Assembly: GCF_000209165.1 (NCBI RefSeq)
Contig: NC_009068.1
Location: 1,798,001 to 1,862,000 of the forward strand
Length of the DNA stretch: 64,000 nucleotides
From: Scheffersomyces stipitis CBS 6054
Taxonomy: Eukaryota; Ascomycota; Pichiomycetes; Serinales; Debaryomycetaceae
Direction: 5' to 3'
In this document: positions 30,846 to 40,251 of the stretch, piece by piece
Numbering within the stretch: position 1 is the first letter of the stretch
Layout of the letters: each line of letters begins with the position of its first letter
Translations under genes and position numbers: made by a program
The notes under the pieces: generated by a model
Database searches by the model: none
What the model was told of the DNA's origin: nothing
Seen by the model: only the letters and a program-made list of their open reading frames with translations

Positions 30846-32231
30846 ATGCCCGAGAATAAGATCTGGTCCGATGAAGAACTATTGAGCTCTGGGCTTCTAC
30901 ATCGCTCGTTGAAAGTTGCACCTCACATGGTGAAAAATGCTACTGGCTCCTACATCCATCTACAAGATGGAAGAAGTATTCTAGATGCCTGTGGAGGAGC
31001 AGCAGTAATTTCTGTTGGTCACGGTAACACCGAGGTGGTAGATGCTATGACAGAGCAATTAAGGGAGGTAGCCTACATTCATACATCAGATTTTACTACC
31101 AGTGCCTCGGAAAGACTAGCCAATGTTCTTCTCCAAAACTACAGAGACAAGATCAGCAAAGTGTACTTCGTCAATTCCGGCAGCGAGGCAAATGAGGCTG
31201 CCATCAAGATGGCGATTCAGTACTTTTACGAACAAGGAAAGAAGAATAAGACCCAGTTCATCTCACGTAAGCAATCTTACCACGGCAACTGTTTGGGAGG
31301 AATGTCTCTATCTGGACACATAGCTAGACGACAGCCCTTCGAAGGTATCATTGGCTCGAACTTCCACCAGGTCAGTCCAGCATATGAATACCGTTACAAG
31401 AACCTGTACGAATCCACAGAATCGTACGTAGAAGAGTTAGCCAAAGAGCTCGAAGACAAAATCGTAGAGCTTGGTCCAGACAACGTCGCTTGTTTCTTTG
31501 CAGAGACAATTGTAGGTGCCACTACTGGCTGCGTAACAGCTCCCGCAGGATATTTCAAGAAGATCAAGGCTGTATGTGAAAAGTACGATGTTCTTCTTGT
31601 TCTTGACGAAATAATGTGTGGTTCCGGCAGAACAGGCTCTTTTTTTGCCTGGGAAGATGAAGGGATAGTTCCGGATATCACCACTGCTGGTAAGGCTCTT
31701 TCAGGAGGCTACTGTCCACTTTCAGCTGTCTACTTGAACCACAAAGTAGTTGATACACTAGCTAGTGGAAGTGCAGCTTTCAACTGCGGACACACCTATC
31801 AGGGCTTTGCCTTGTCCAGTGCCGCAGGTCTTGCCGTTAGAGAAATCATTGACAGAGATAACCTTCTCCAAAACGTTAGAGTAATGGGAACACATCTTGA
31901 AAAGTCTCTTAAACAGGCACTACTTCTGAGCAACATTGTTGGAGATATCCGTGGAAGAGGCTTGTTCTGGGGTATCGAGTTTGTCGCCGATAAGGCCACC
32001 AAAAAGCCATTCATTCCATCTGCCAGAGTAGGCTACGAGATCCAGAAGCGAATCTTTGCGCGCAATCTAGCAGTGTACCCCGGATTTGGCACTTTTGACG
32101 GGCTTTCGGGTGACCATATTCTAATAGCGCCGACGTTCAACGTGACAGAAGCCCAGATAGATGTTATAGTCCAAACTACAGCTGAAGTCATTCTTCTCTT
32201 CGAGAAGCAGTTTCACAGCGACCAGATCTGA
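30846..32231 (+). CDS. Class III pyridoxal-phosphate aminotransferase (omega-amino acid/GABA-type)
   Basis: 461 residues. Class III fold features: DACGGAAVISVGHG, NSGSEANEAAIKMA (phosphate-binding loop), SYHGNCLGG, the LDEIMCGSGRTGSFFAWE segment whose Asp binds the PLP pyridine nitrogen, and TTAGKALSGGY with the Schiff-base lysine K283. The chain is closer to bacterial and filamentous-fungal omega-transaminases than to the yeast GABA transaminase Uga1 or ornithine transaminase Car2. The amino donor cannot be told from sequence. No mitochondrial presequence or PTS1 is evident. Two GATA sites just upstream would suit a nitrogen-catabolic role. Confidence 0.8.
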   Translation: MPENKIWSDEELLSSGLLHRSLKVAPHMVKNATGSYIHLQDGRSILDACGGAAVISVGHGNTEVVDAMTEQLREVAYIHTSDFTTSASERLANVLLQNYRDKISKVYFVNSGSEANEAAIKMAIQYFYEQGKKNKTQFISRKQSYHGNCLGGMSLSGHIARRQPFEGIIGSNFHQVSPAYEYRYKNLYESTESYVEELAKELEDKIVELGPDNVACFFAETIVGATTGCVTAPAGYFKKIKAVCEKYDVLLVLDEIMCGSGRTGSFFAWEDEGIVPDITTAGKALSGGYCPLSAVYLNHKVVDTLASGSAAFNCGHTYQGFALSSAAGLAVREIIDRDNLLQNVRVMGTHLEKSLKQALLLSNIVGDIRGRGLFWGIEFVADKATKKPFIPSARVGYEIQKRIFARNLAVYPGFGTFDGLSGDHILIAPTFNVTEAQIDVIVQTTAEVILLFEKQFHSDQI

Positions 32232-32657
32232 AAGATCTGATGGCTGGAGAAATCGGGCATATATACAGTCCCATGATGTTTGTCTATATAGGTAGCTATT
32301 TTCCTGATAAAAATCTGCTCCTCAAGAATAAACTGAGACGTTCATCATTAAATTATCCACAGTAAAGGAAGTGTCCCCAAATCGGGGCTGCTTCTTCTTC
32401 AAGCCTCCGAGACTCGTCATGGGTTAAAGACTCCACACTCTTCAGTTTTCTATAATTTATTACATGCACACCGTGAATTTGCGCGATTCTCGACTGATAA
32501 ATTGAACTAAAATGACTCCAGGTCAGTACTCTTATTTCAATTCAATAGATTCTATCTGTTTTAAATGTGCATTCTTCGACATTTTCAAGTCATTTAAATA
32601 CATTTCAAATTCATTTCATATAAGTCTCGCAAAAATTTCACTTGAATTCCGTACAAA
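32232..32657. other. Intergenic before the DUF1746 gene, carrying an overlapping upstream ORF
   Basis: 426 bp. Its last 146 bp are occupied by the 49-codon frame described separately. TTTAAATACATTTCAAATTCATTTC is a low-complexity AT stretch just before the start. Confidence 0.4.
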
Positions 32658-32661
32658 ATGA
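32512..32661 (+). CDS. Upstream ORF overlapping the DUF1746 start by ATGA
   Basis: An ATG at 32512 opens 49 codons that stop with TGA at 32659-32661, so the stop overlaps the downstream ATG (32658-32660) in the sequence ATGA. The predicted peptide is Phe/Ser/Lys-rich with no known domain. Whether it lies on the transcript is unknown. It could be a translational control uORF or chance in AT-rich DNA. A spliced first exon is less likely: no GTATGT or TACTAAC is present. Confidence 0.3.
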   Translation: MTPGQYSYFNSIDSICFKCAFFDIFKSFKYISNSFHISLAKISLEFRTK

Positions 32662-33407
32662 GCCAGATCAACATCGAATCCCAGCTACGATATTTCCAAG
32701 ACCAGAAGTACCCAACTGTAGAACAGACGGTCAGCAACAACGCCTCAGTTCTCTATAAACGAAAGAAGTTCTTTCTCGAAGATTTACGCCAGACAGTACA
32801 GTATCTTGGATTTATCCTATTGGCGATTGTCTATTTAAGAGATTTATCGATGGTTCAATTAGGTATGAGAGCATTCTCCCAGTTTTCCATTTCTAATCCG
32901 TTTCCTACAGCACACAACATTTTACTTTCAGACGAAAACAAACGGGCCATATCCAAATTTTTGCTTGTTGGAATTATTATGGGGAATGGCCTTTGTATTA
33001 TAATCCATATATTGTTTGGAAGGTATTCAAAAAGTCCGTATCCTGACGGATATTTGTATGGTGGGCTCACAGTTCAATTTATAGGTGAAAGAATACCATA
33101 TTCGACATGGGAGCTACTTGCTCTTGATGTACTCGTACTTGGTGTTCAATTGGTGTTCCACAGTCTAATGTGTGAAACCAGAGATTCCGAAGTGCTCGAG
33201 CTGAAGAAACTTGAAGTCAACTTCTCAGATGGAGAAACCATAGATAAAGCTTATATAGAGAGCGATGGCTACAACGGCAATGTCTACTTGTTGACTATAG
33301 ACTTTCTCAAGACTTCTAGAAAGGTTCTCAGCTATGTGGATGTACTAAACACGAATATGGGGCAGGCCCCAGTGGTCCCACCTCCAGGGGCGTATCCAGA
33401 GGAATAG
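32658..33407 (+). CDS. DUF1746 membrane protein, candidate Dsc4-like subunit of the Dsc ubiquitin ligase
   Basis: 249 residues. A hydrophilic N-terminus, then hydrophobic segments at about 46-62, 98-118 and 150-170. The segment FIGERIPYSTWELLALDVLVLGVQL has the shape of the fungal DUF1746 core (a Gly, then a polar turn and a Leu-rich helix). In fission yeast the DUF1746 protein Dsc4 belongs to the Golgi Dsc E3 ligase. The cytosolic C-terminal third is Asp/Glu/Lys-rich and ends in a Pro-rich PVVPPPGAYPEE. The family is moderately supported; the Dsc role is inference from the family. Confidence 0.55.
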   Translation: MSQINIESQLRYFQDQKYPTVEQTVSNNASVLYKRKKFFLEDLRQTVQYLGFILLAIVYLRDLSMVQLGMRAFSQFSISNPFPTAHNILLSDENKRAISKFLLVGIIMGNGLCIIIHILFGRYSKSPYPDGYLYGGLTVQFIGERIPYSTWELLALDVLVLGVQLVFHSLMCETRDSEVLELKKLEVNFSDGETIDKAYIESDGYNGNVYLLTIDFLKTSRKVLSYVDVLNTNMGQAPVVPPPGAYPEE

Positions 33408-33547
33408 AATAGATAAATTAATACAACGCATTATAAAGGAGAACAATGTAAATGATGTTACTAAGAAGCGAGTCGTGAAAATGACTTCAATTGCCGGAAA
33501 CCGATTCCAAGATATACGATTAGTAGGTTATGGCATTTTTGAAAAAT

Positions 33548-33565
33548 CACGTGCCACATCACGTG
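33548..33565. promoter_or_regulatory. Twin CACGTG E-boxes before RPC40
   Basis: CACGTG at 33548-33553 and 33560-33565, 12 bp start to start, about 110-125 bp before the RPC40 ATG, followed by CACTCATCTC and an A-tract. Confidence 0.6.
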
Positions 33566-33673
33566 CACTCATCTCTGAAAAAAAAGTCGATGCCTTTACA
33601 GTGAAAAAGTGAAATAATTAACTAATCATTTATATCTACATCCAGATCACGTAACAAACACCAGCATTCTGCC

Positions 33674-34684
33674 ATGTCAGACAACAACATCGTCGGGGTG
33701 GAGTACAACCGTGTAACCAACACATCGTCGACCGATTTCCCCGGCCATCAGGCCAACGGCGACTATGCATGGGACATTGAAAAGTTCAAGGACAAGTTTG
33801 AAATCAATATCTCTTACAAGACAGACAGAACCGCCAACTTCGACTTGATTAACATTGACACTGCCATAGCCAATGCGTTCCGTAGAATCATGATTTCCGA
33901 AGTTCCTTCGGTTGCTGCCGAGGCTGTGTACATGTTCATGAATACCTCTGTTATCCAGGATGAGGTTTTGGCTCACAGAATTGGGTTGATTCCTCTCAGA
34001 GTCGATCCTGATAAAATGAACTGGGTAGACAAGACACAGCTGCCTGAAGATCGTTATACCGAGGACAACACCATTGTGTTGACTTTGGATGTAGTTTGTA
34101 CAAAAAATCCTCATGCTCCCAAGAACTCCACCAACCCCAAGGAGCTCTACAGAAATGCCCATGTGTACGCCAGAGACTTGAAATTCGAGCCTCATGGTAA
34201 ACAAGCAGAGCTTTTCAAGGATTTGCCAGTTGTTGCTGCCGATCCAGACATCTTGATTGCCAAGTTGAGACCTGGCCAGGAGATCTCCTTGAGAGCACAC
34301 TGTATCTTGGGAGTTGGCTGTGACCACGCCAAGTTTTCTCCTGTGTCTACAGCTTCGTATAGATTGATGCCTGTAATTGACATTGTTGAGCCAATCAGAG
34401 GCGACTCAGCTGTCAGATTCCAGAAATGCTTCCCATCCGGTGTCATAGGCATCAATGCTGACGGTGAAGCCTACGTGAAGGACGCCAGAAAGGACACTGT
34501 TTCGAGAGAAGTGTTGAGACATGAAGAATTCGATGGAAAGGTCAAGTTGGGCAGAAAGAGAGACCATTTCATCTTCAACGTAGAGTCGACTGGTGCCATG
34601 GCTCCAGAAGAGATCTTCTTCAAATCGTTGTTGGTGTTGAAGAACAAGGTTGAATACTTGAGAAACTGTCCTATTGGCCAGTAA
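33674..34684 (+). CDS. RPC40: RNA polymerase I and III shared subunit AC40
   Basis: 336 residues, one more than in S. cerevisiae. Conserved segments: NIDTAIANAFRRIMISEVPS (alpha-motif dimerisation region), HRIGLIPLRVDP, YARDLKFEP, DPDILIAKLRPGQEISL, HAKFSPVSTASYRLMP, DARKDTVSREVLR and the closing GAMAPEEIFFKSLLVLKNK. It pairs with AC19 as the alpha-like platform of Pol I and Pol III. Its codon 123 is a CTG, one of the few in the gene. Confidence 0.96.
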   Translation: MSDNNIVGVEYNRVTNTSSTDFPGHQANGDYAWDIEKFKDKFEINISYKTDRTANFDLINIDTAIANAFRRIMISEVPSVAAEAVYMFMNTSVIQDEVLAHRIGLIPLRVDPDKMNWVDKTQLPEDRYTEDNTIVLTLDVVCTKNPHAPKNSTNPKELYRNAHVYARDLKFEPHGKQAELFKDLPVVAADPDILIAKLRPGQEISLRAHCILGVGCDHAKFSPVSTASYRLMPVIDIVEPIRGDSAVRFQKCFPSGVIGINADGEAYVKDARKDTVSREVLRHEEFDGKVKLGRKRDHFIFNVESTGAMAPEEIFFKSLLVLKNKVEYLRNCPIGQ

Positions 34685-35944
34685 ATTTCATGAACTCTGA
34701 TACTCACCAGTAGGTTTATATAAGCGGACGTCAGATATCAACAGATATCCTCAGATACTGCTCCATAGGCTGCGATGGCTGTCTCCATCATGGCCCTGTA
34801 CACTAATTAGATAAATAAAATTGCATTATAGTCGCAGCTGTAGATTCGAGTCATGGTTGACAGATATGAATACTTCGTAGTATGATGTAATTTTTTTGAA
34901 TTCGCAGCTAATGGCAGAAACAGGGCAATTGTAGGAATTGGAGCTTCCATTGCTTACTAAAGCGTAGACGATTGCAACTGCCCAACTAGGAAATGCACAA
35001 TGAGCCGATTCTTTTTGGTGCTGATTTCAAAAGGAGTCATGAGGGCACATTGTGATCGCAAAGACAACGTGAGATCACCATAGATACAAATGACTCAAGA
35101 GTACAATAGCAGATATCCCGCTAAACATCTACAGTAGACAACAAATTCACAGCACACCCATACATTATCTGCTTCCCTGCCGCAGTACTGTCTCCTGTCA
35201 AAACGGCGCAATTGATGCACCTCAAAACAGGTTGCAACCACATTCCATTGTGAGCACAATAGCCGAATGTCCAGAGGCGAGAAAAGTCAGAGAGGGCCAG
35301 GGGACCAACTCTGGGCAGAGACTCAGAGATACGTGTCTAGCTCCATTCAAGTAGCACCCGTAGTCGGAGTAGCCCAGAGTCTGCTGCTGGATCAATATGT
35401 CCACGTAGAAAAAAATTATTTCGCTTAACTGAAACTGTTAGCAGCCACAAGAATAGTCGCAAGAGTCGACGACACAACCAGTAAGAGCTACCAGAGAGCG
35501 AATGGAGCTTATAAGATGAGTATAGACTTTCATAACACCGACTACTTCTTCTTTGACGTATTTTTCGGCTTCCGGGGTCTCGAATCTGTGTCTATTTCTG
35601 GGTCGCTATTCTTAGTGCTGAAAATTAAAATTTTTCGACCCCGTTGCTCATCTGAAGCCAATCTGCACCTACAGAAAGGCGAGGCTTGTATGCTGATTGC
35701 TTCTATTTTATCTCACCACCATTTTTATCACTACAAATCAATTTTCACCTATTTCTTCATTATACTGTCCCTGCAATCTGGCGAATTATCGGGTCCTCTC
35801 ATATACATCCCTGGCACCCACTGCTATAGCTTGAAAGCGTACTACGACAGCACACCAGTACTGCTCGTTTTTCGCACTCATCTCATAACCATTTTTCAGC
35901 TCATCCCATTTTATCACATTCGATACCCAACTCATATTTCCACC
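34685..35944. other. Long upstream region of the Asn-rich gene
   Basis: 1260 bp. From 35516 it is open in frame with the downstream gene, but the extension (143 codons) is rich in Phe, Ile, Leu, His and Tyr as expected from a pyrimidine-rich leader, so I treat it as 5' UTR/promoter. No other gene. Confidence 0.45.
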
Positions 35945-37420
35945 ATGGCTTCGGGCTACTACAACGACCATTACGGTCTGTTGAGTTCTGAGCCGTCGGG
36001 ACCAAGCAGCCCCCATGTGCTAAAGCCGTCCGCGCTACCTTCACACAGACAACGGTCCTCCTCGATCAACTCACTTTCGTCTAACCATTCGCACAAAGAG
36101 AGCAGCCATGCTACCAACACCAACGTTAGCACACCGCTCAGCAACAGCAACAGTCACAATACCACTAACAATGCCTCTAACAATGCCTCTAATGCCAATT
36201 ACACTCCCACAAATGCAAACAACAATAATACCATAAATAACAACACTATCAACACATCTAGCATTAATAATAATACCACCACTAGCATTACTTCCGCAGG
36301 CATCGCAGCTGTCCTCGCTACGCCCAACACAGTCAGATCGATGCTGATTGTTTCGCTCGAGAGCCCGCGTAACTCAATCGTTTCTCTCGGTGACGACTTC
36401 ATACGGCCAACACGTAATAACAGCACGACGAGTTTGGCTTCACTCAATAGCCAATCCACAGCCATCAACAATAATAGCAATGGACTACCCAACGATTACG
36501 TCATTGCCCACAGACTCAGACACCACATTAATACAAGCAGTGCTATACTTTCCGACGACGATTCTGAACTCGAAACCACGCATAGAACTATCTTAAAGCC
36601 TCGGCTAAGACGAGACACCAAGCCAGATTTGGTTCTTCCTCTCAACAGAGACTTTAAGTTCAAGTACGATAGTTCAGGAGCCGGATATAGTCTTGGTTCT
36701 GCATCAAACGGCTCTGGGGCTACAACAACACCTTCCTCGCCATCAGCAGCACCTGCTGAAGGCTCGTCACTCAATCCTACCAGAAGTCCACCACTTCTCA
36801 CAATCAACCCAGCCTTGCGTTTGCTTCAGGATCCCACACCTTCCCCGTTGTCTCTTACAAAACTCGATTTGTTGACTAAGGAACATCACCAGGTTGCTTT
36901 GGAACAAGACAAAGTTAGTAAGAAGAGCAAGGTCAATTCCTTGATGCAACTGTCGTTGTTTCTCAAGAAGAAACTTATCCTCTCCAAGGACTTACAATTG
37001 GAACTCATGCACAACACCAATAGCCCGTCAAGCACACAAACAAGTCTCAAACCTTCGCAGGTATCTACGTTGGCCCCCGTTTCCTCGGAGTTGATGAATG
37101 CTAAATTCCTCACTGCAAACACAACGGCTACAGGAAAGAAAACATACTCTAATCTGCCTGTAATGGAAACACTTGTAGAACGGAACAAACGGATTCACGA
37201 ATTGAACCAGAAATGGAACCGTTCCATCCTGGCAGAAGCAACTTCGACGAAAAAAGTCGACAAGAAGAACGACAACCTCAAAGAAGAACACGCCAAACTG
37301 GAAGCTAAACAAGTCACCAACGAGAGAAAACGGTCTAGAACATATCTGTTTGACGACGACGACGATTACGACCCTTATGACCCTTACGACGATTATGACA
37401 CCTTCGGAACCTATTCCTGA
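35945..37420 (+). CDS. Asn/Ser/Thr-rich low-complexity protein of unknown function
   Basis: 491 residues from ATG 35945 (caccATGGCT, a strong context). Not recognised. What can be seen: a Ser/His/Asn-rich N-terminal half with Asn runs; a SLESPRNSIVSLGDDF patch; a basic LKPRLRRDTKPDLVLPLNRDFKFKYD-type segment (about 215-245), probably the most conserved part; a possible amphipathic helix in NSLMQLSLFLKKKLILSKDL; a helical, charged stretch near 400-460 (NKRIHELNQKWNRSI, then KKVDKKNDNLKEEHAKLEAK); and an acidic/aromatic tail (DDDDDYDPYDPYDDYD). No signal peptide or TM. Probably an intrinsically disordered regulatory protein. Confidence 0.7.
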   Translation: MASGYYNDHYGLLSSEPSGPSSPHVLKPSALPSHRQRSSSINSLSSNHSHKESSHATNTNVSTPLSNSNSHNTTNNASNNASNANYTPTNANNNNTINNNTINTSSINNNTTTSITSAGIAAVLATPNTVRSMLIVSLESPRNSIVSLGDDFIRPTRNNSTTSLASLNSQSTAINNNSNGLPNDYVIAHRLRHHINTSSAILSDDDSELETTHRTILKPRLRRDTKPDLVLPLNRDFKFKYDSSGAGYSLGSASNGSGATTTPSSPSAAPAEGSSLNPTRSPPLLTINPALRLLQDPTPSPLSLTKLDLLTKEHHQVALEQDKVSKKSKVNSLMQLSLFLKKKLILSKDLQLELMHNTNSPSSTQTSLKPSQVSTLAPVSSELMNAKFLTANTTATGKKTYSNLPVMETLVERNKRIHELNQKWNRSILAEATSTKKVDKKNDNLKEEHAKLEAKQVTNERKRSRTYLFDDDDDYDPYDPYDDYDTFGTYS

Positions 37421-37545
37421 TCTTACTTATTAATTAGCCATAATATTAACTAATCTTATTCATGCGTGAAATTATCATTTCTGATTGCTAGATATAGATG
37501 AATATATATACGGAGATGCAAATTATATAGAGCCACTTATAAATA

Positions 37546-39402
37546 TCAGAGTAGAACGTCATCATCCTGTGAAGTAGCTAATTCCTGGAAAAACGGCAAT
37601 TGGAGTATTTCCCGAGCACTCAATCTTTTGGTGGGGTCCATTCTGAAACAACCATAGAGCAATTCTATCAAGTACTTGTGATCCTTGTAGTCTTCTATGT
37701 TCTTCTTGAATCCTTCGTACTGGGCATCAGCATCGTTGAGATCTCCTACGAATTGCGGCTTGACTAACTTGTCACCGGCCTTGTTAAACAATTTGAGAGT
37801 ATCTTGGATCACACTGTCAGGTGGGAAACAATCATTTTCGTTCTCATGCCTTATAAAATCACTTAACACCTTTACTAGATTACCACTACTTTGGGCCATA
37901 TTAGTCAAGTTGATTTCAAGACCACAGCCATGCAATTCGGCACATCTCTGCAATTTCTCTATACCAAAGATCAACGCTAGTTCAAGAAGAGCATCAGTAT
38001 CATCTGGAGAATTAAATACGGGGAACTTCCTGGCTATGAGGGAGAATCCTATTATTCCAGCTGACCAAATGTCTATCTTTGTGCTTTGGTTTGTACATTT
38101 GAAAAGCACTTCTGGTGCTCTAAAGCCTCTTGTACCGGCTCTATTTGCTCTTCTGGGAGGACGATTATCCAGTTTTGGGTAGGCTCCTTTGACATTAAGT
38201 CTCTTGATGTGAGACCTATTTACGACTAACTTTTCCTTTGATAAACAGGGACACGCGTTGGAAGGTTTGGATGTCGAATTGAACTTTTCCGCTAACCCAA
38301 AATCGACCAAAACTCCCTTTCCTTTGAATGGATCATACAAGAAGTTGGTTGGCTTTAAGTCTCTATGTATAACACCCTTCTCATGAATGTAATCCAAGGC
38401 ATGGAAAAGCTCCCAAAAGTATTTCTTGATGCCCTTGATGGGTAAATCTCTATAAAAGTCCCTGAAGTCGGCATGCTGGTAATATGGTAGTATGGCCAAT
38501 ACTTGGTCCTGGTAGCGCAATACATCAAGCAAAGGAGCTACATTGGCGTTTCCTGTCAACATATACAACAAATTGAGCTCGTTGTGGATTCTATTAGGCG
38601 AAGAGGTGACATAAATCTGCTTCAACGCAACGATGGGGTTTTTCTTTTTGGGAACAGGTTTATGCTTATTTTTCTTTAGCGGTGGTGATTTCCACATATC
38701 AGATCCCAACATCACTTTCCCGTTCAAAGCCTCAGCCTTGTACACAGTGGAAAATGTTCCTTCTCCGATCTTGTCTATCAAACGGAAATCAGTCGACAAC
38801 ACAGGAAAGCACTCTTCTAACTTATGCATTTCCTCAAGTACTTCAAGCGAAACTTCGTCCTCTTCATAGATGTCCTGCGGATCGCTATTAGACTCTTGTT
38901 TATACTGGCTTGGGAGATTAGTTGTATCTCTTAATATATTTGCGTTTTTCTCTACGGACACCTTTTCGTTATCGGCTTGCTCTTCTTCGATATCCTTCAA
39001 TATATCCTGGTCTAGCAGTACAACCAGATCGTTCTGGTCCGTTACGTCTTCTACAACTGCCGTTTGGTTAGCAATTTTTGCTACTGGGTCGCTCAGGGAC
39101 ATCTTACTAGTGCCGCTCGCAGAGTAGGCACCTGTGTTGGTGAATTTTGCAGCTGAGCTAGCATTATTGACACTCGAAGCTCTGGTCAAGTTCAAATTAC
39201 GGATGAAAGGTGATATCCACGCCACTGGAGGGCCATTTTTTGAATTCTGATTCATTCGCATGTATCTGTCATCATTACTGTTTAGACGCGGAAGTCTTTT
39301 ACCGTCGTTGAAGGGATCGTCTTCGCTGGGAAGCCTTCTCTTCTTCAAGAGTGAACCTTCGTCAGACGCGTCTGTGCCGAAATTCGAATCTTTCGACAAC
39401 AT
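37546..39402 (-). CDS. CDC7: DDK catalytic subunit, Cdc7 protein kinase
   Basis: 618 residues from ATG 39402; codons further upstream in frame are non-ATG. Kinase domain with IGEGTFSTVY (about 212-221), VALKQIY (K261), HRDLKPTNF (D348), DFGLAEKF (367-) and GTRGFRAPE. Cdc7-type insertions are present: a Lys-rich kinase insert between the Gly loop and the lysine (KSPPLKKNKHKPVPKKK), and a long insert between DFG and APE. The 200-residue N-terminal extension is longer than in the 507-aa S. cerevisiae protein. With Dbf4 it phosphorylates the Mcm2-7 helicase to start replication. Convergent with the Asn-rich gene, 125 bp apart. Confidence 0.92.
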   Translation of the reverse strand: MLSKDSNFGTDASDEGSLLKKRRLPSEDDPFNDGKRLPRLNSNDDRYMRMNQNSKNGPPVAWISPFIRNLNLTRASSVNNASSAAKFTNTGAYSASGTSKMSLSDPVAKIANQTAVVEDVTDQNDLVVLLDQDILKDIEEEQADNEKVSVEKNANILRDTTNLPSQYKQESNSDPQDIYEEDEVSLEVLEEMHKLEECFPVLSTDFRLIDKIGEGTFSTVYKAEALNGKVMLGSDMWKSPPLKKNKHKPVPKKKNPIVALKQIYVTSSPNRIHNELNLLYMLTGNANVAPLLDVLRYQDQVLAILPYYQHADFRDFYRDLPIKGIKKYFWELFHALDYIHEKGVIHRDLKPTNFLYDPFKGKGVLVDFGLAEKFNSTSKPSNACPCLSKEKLVVNRSHIKRLNVKGAYPKLDNRPPRRANRAGTRGFRAPEVLFKCTNQSTKIDIWSAGIIGFSLIARKFPVFNSPDDTDALLELALIFGIEKLQRCAELHGCGLEINLTNMAQSSGNLVKVLSDFIRHENENDCFPPDSVIQDTLKLFNKAGDKLVKPQFVGDLNDADAQYEGFKKNIEDYKDHKYLIELLYGCFRMDPTKRLSAREILQLPFFQELATSQDDDVLL

Positions 39403-40251
39403 ATCTGCACGTTGATGAATGGGACGCGCCAATTACGAGTCAGCTCCAGAGATCTGTATGTTTGAAAACACAATAATACTCTTGAACCTTATGATGAGAA
39501 AGTAGGTGTGTAATCATTAAAGCTTTAGATCTGGTGATTTGAAGAGTTTTGTAAACACGACAATGTGCAGGACAATATAGTTTTCGTGTTGCAGCATCTT
39601 AAGACGGAGTTGAATTGTTAGTCGAGGGTGAATTGGCGATTTTGGATATTCGGCTAGAATCGTTGGTGTAGATGATTTAGCTCTGCTTAAGAGTTTAGGT
39701 AACGTGCTTCTGGCTTGTATTTTCTCTGTACTTATCATATATTTATGTATTCTTTGTTGTATGGGCATTTCTCGGTAGATTTCGCAACCATTTTTGGTAT
39801 ATAAAGCCAAAAGAGTTCTAACGGAAATTCCATCCAGTTAAATTGCAGATAGATAAAGATATTCTATCAGATTATGTATGATCTTACATCTTGGTCGTAT
39901 ACAAAGAAGTTTAAGTCTTGCGAAACTCAAATTAATTGGTTCCAATAAAATTTGACTGTGAAATTTCATCTCATTTCATCTCATTTGCCCTTATTTCATC
40001 CAACTGCACCCCCTTCCATATAAGATAGCCAAAGCCAGAATAACAGATTCCAGCACAGCCGCCGTGACCAAAGAGAAAAGCCCACTTCCTACACAGTCTT
40101 GGTTACGAATTGAAAGTTTGTTTTATTGAAAAAGTACTTCTATACTAATTCTAGACATCGAAAATTAAACCACGTGAAAACTGCAACCCCGTGCAGTGTT
40201 ATATACTTTTATAGAACCATACGTTCCTGAAACAGTCCAGTGTAGACTTAA
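39403..40251. other. Promoter of CDC7 / downstream of the first 8-Cys gene
   Basis: 849 bp. An 83-codon frame (ATG 39768 to 39517, minus) is open but has no recognised homologue and lies in the CDC7 promoter, so it is not called. TTTCATC repeats occur at about 39962-40000. A CACGTG lies at about 40172. Confidence 0.35.

Noticed and set aside
32518..32657. Intron upstream of the DUF1746 gene
   Set aside because: The 5' candidate is GTCAGT, with no GTATGT and no TACTAAC, so a spliced first exon is not supported.
35516..35944. In-frame N-terminal extension of the Asn-rich protein
   Set aside because: Phe/Ile/His/Tyr-rich reading of a pyrimidine-rich leader; the ATG at 35945 has a far better context.
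39517..39768. 83-codon minus frame in the CDC7 promoter
   Set aside because: Protein-like in places, but no family is recognised and it occupies the promoter of CDC7; the longer version depends on a TTG start.
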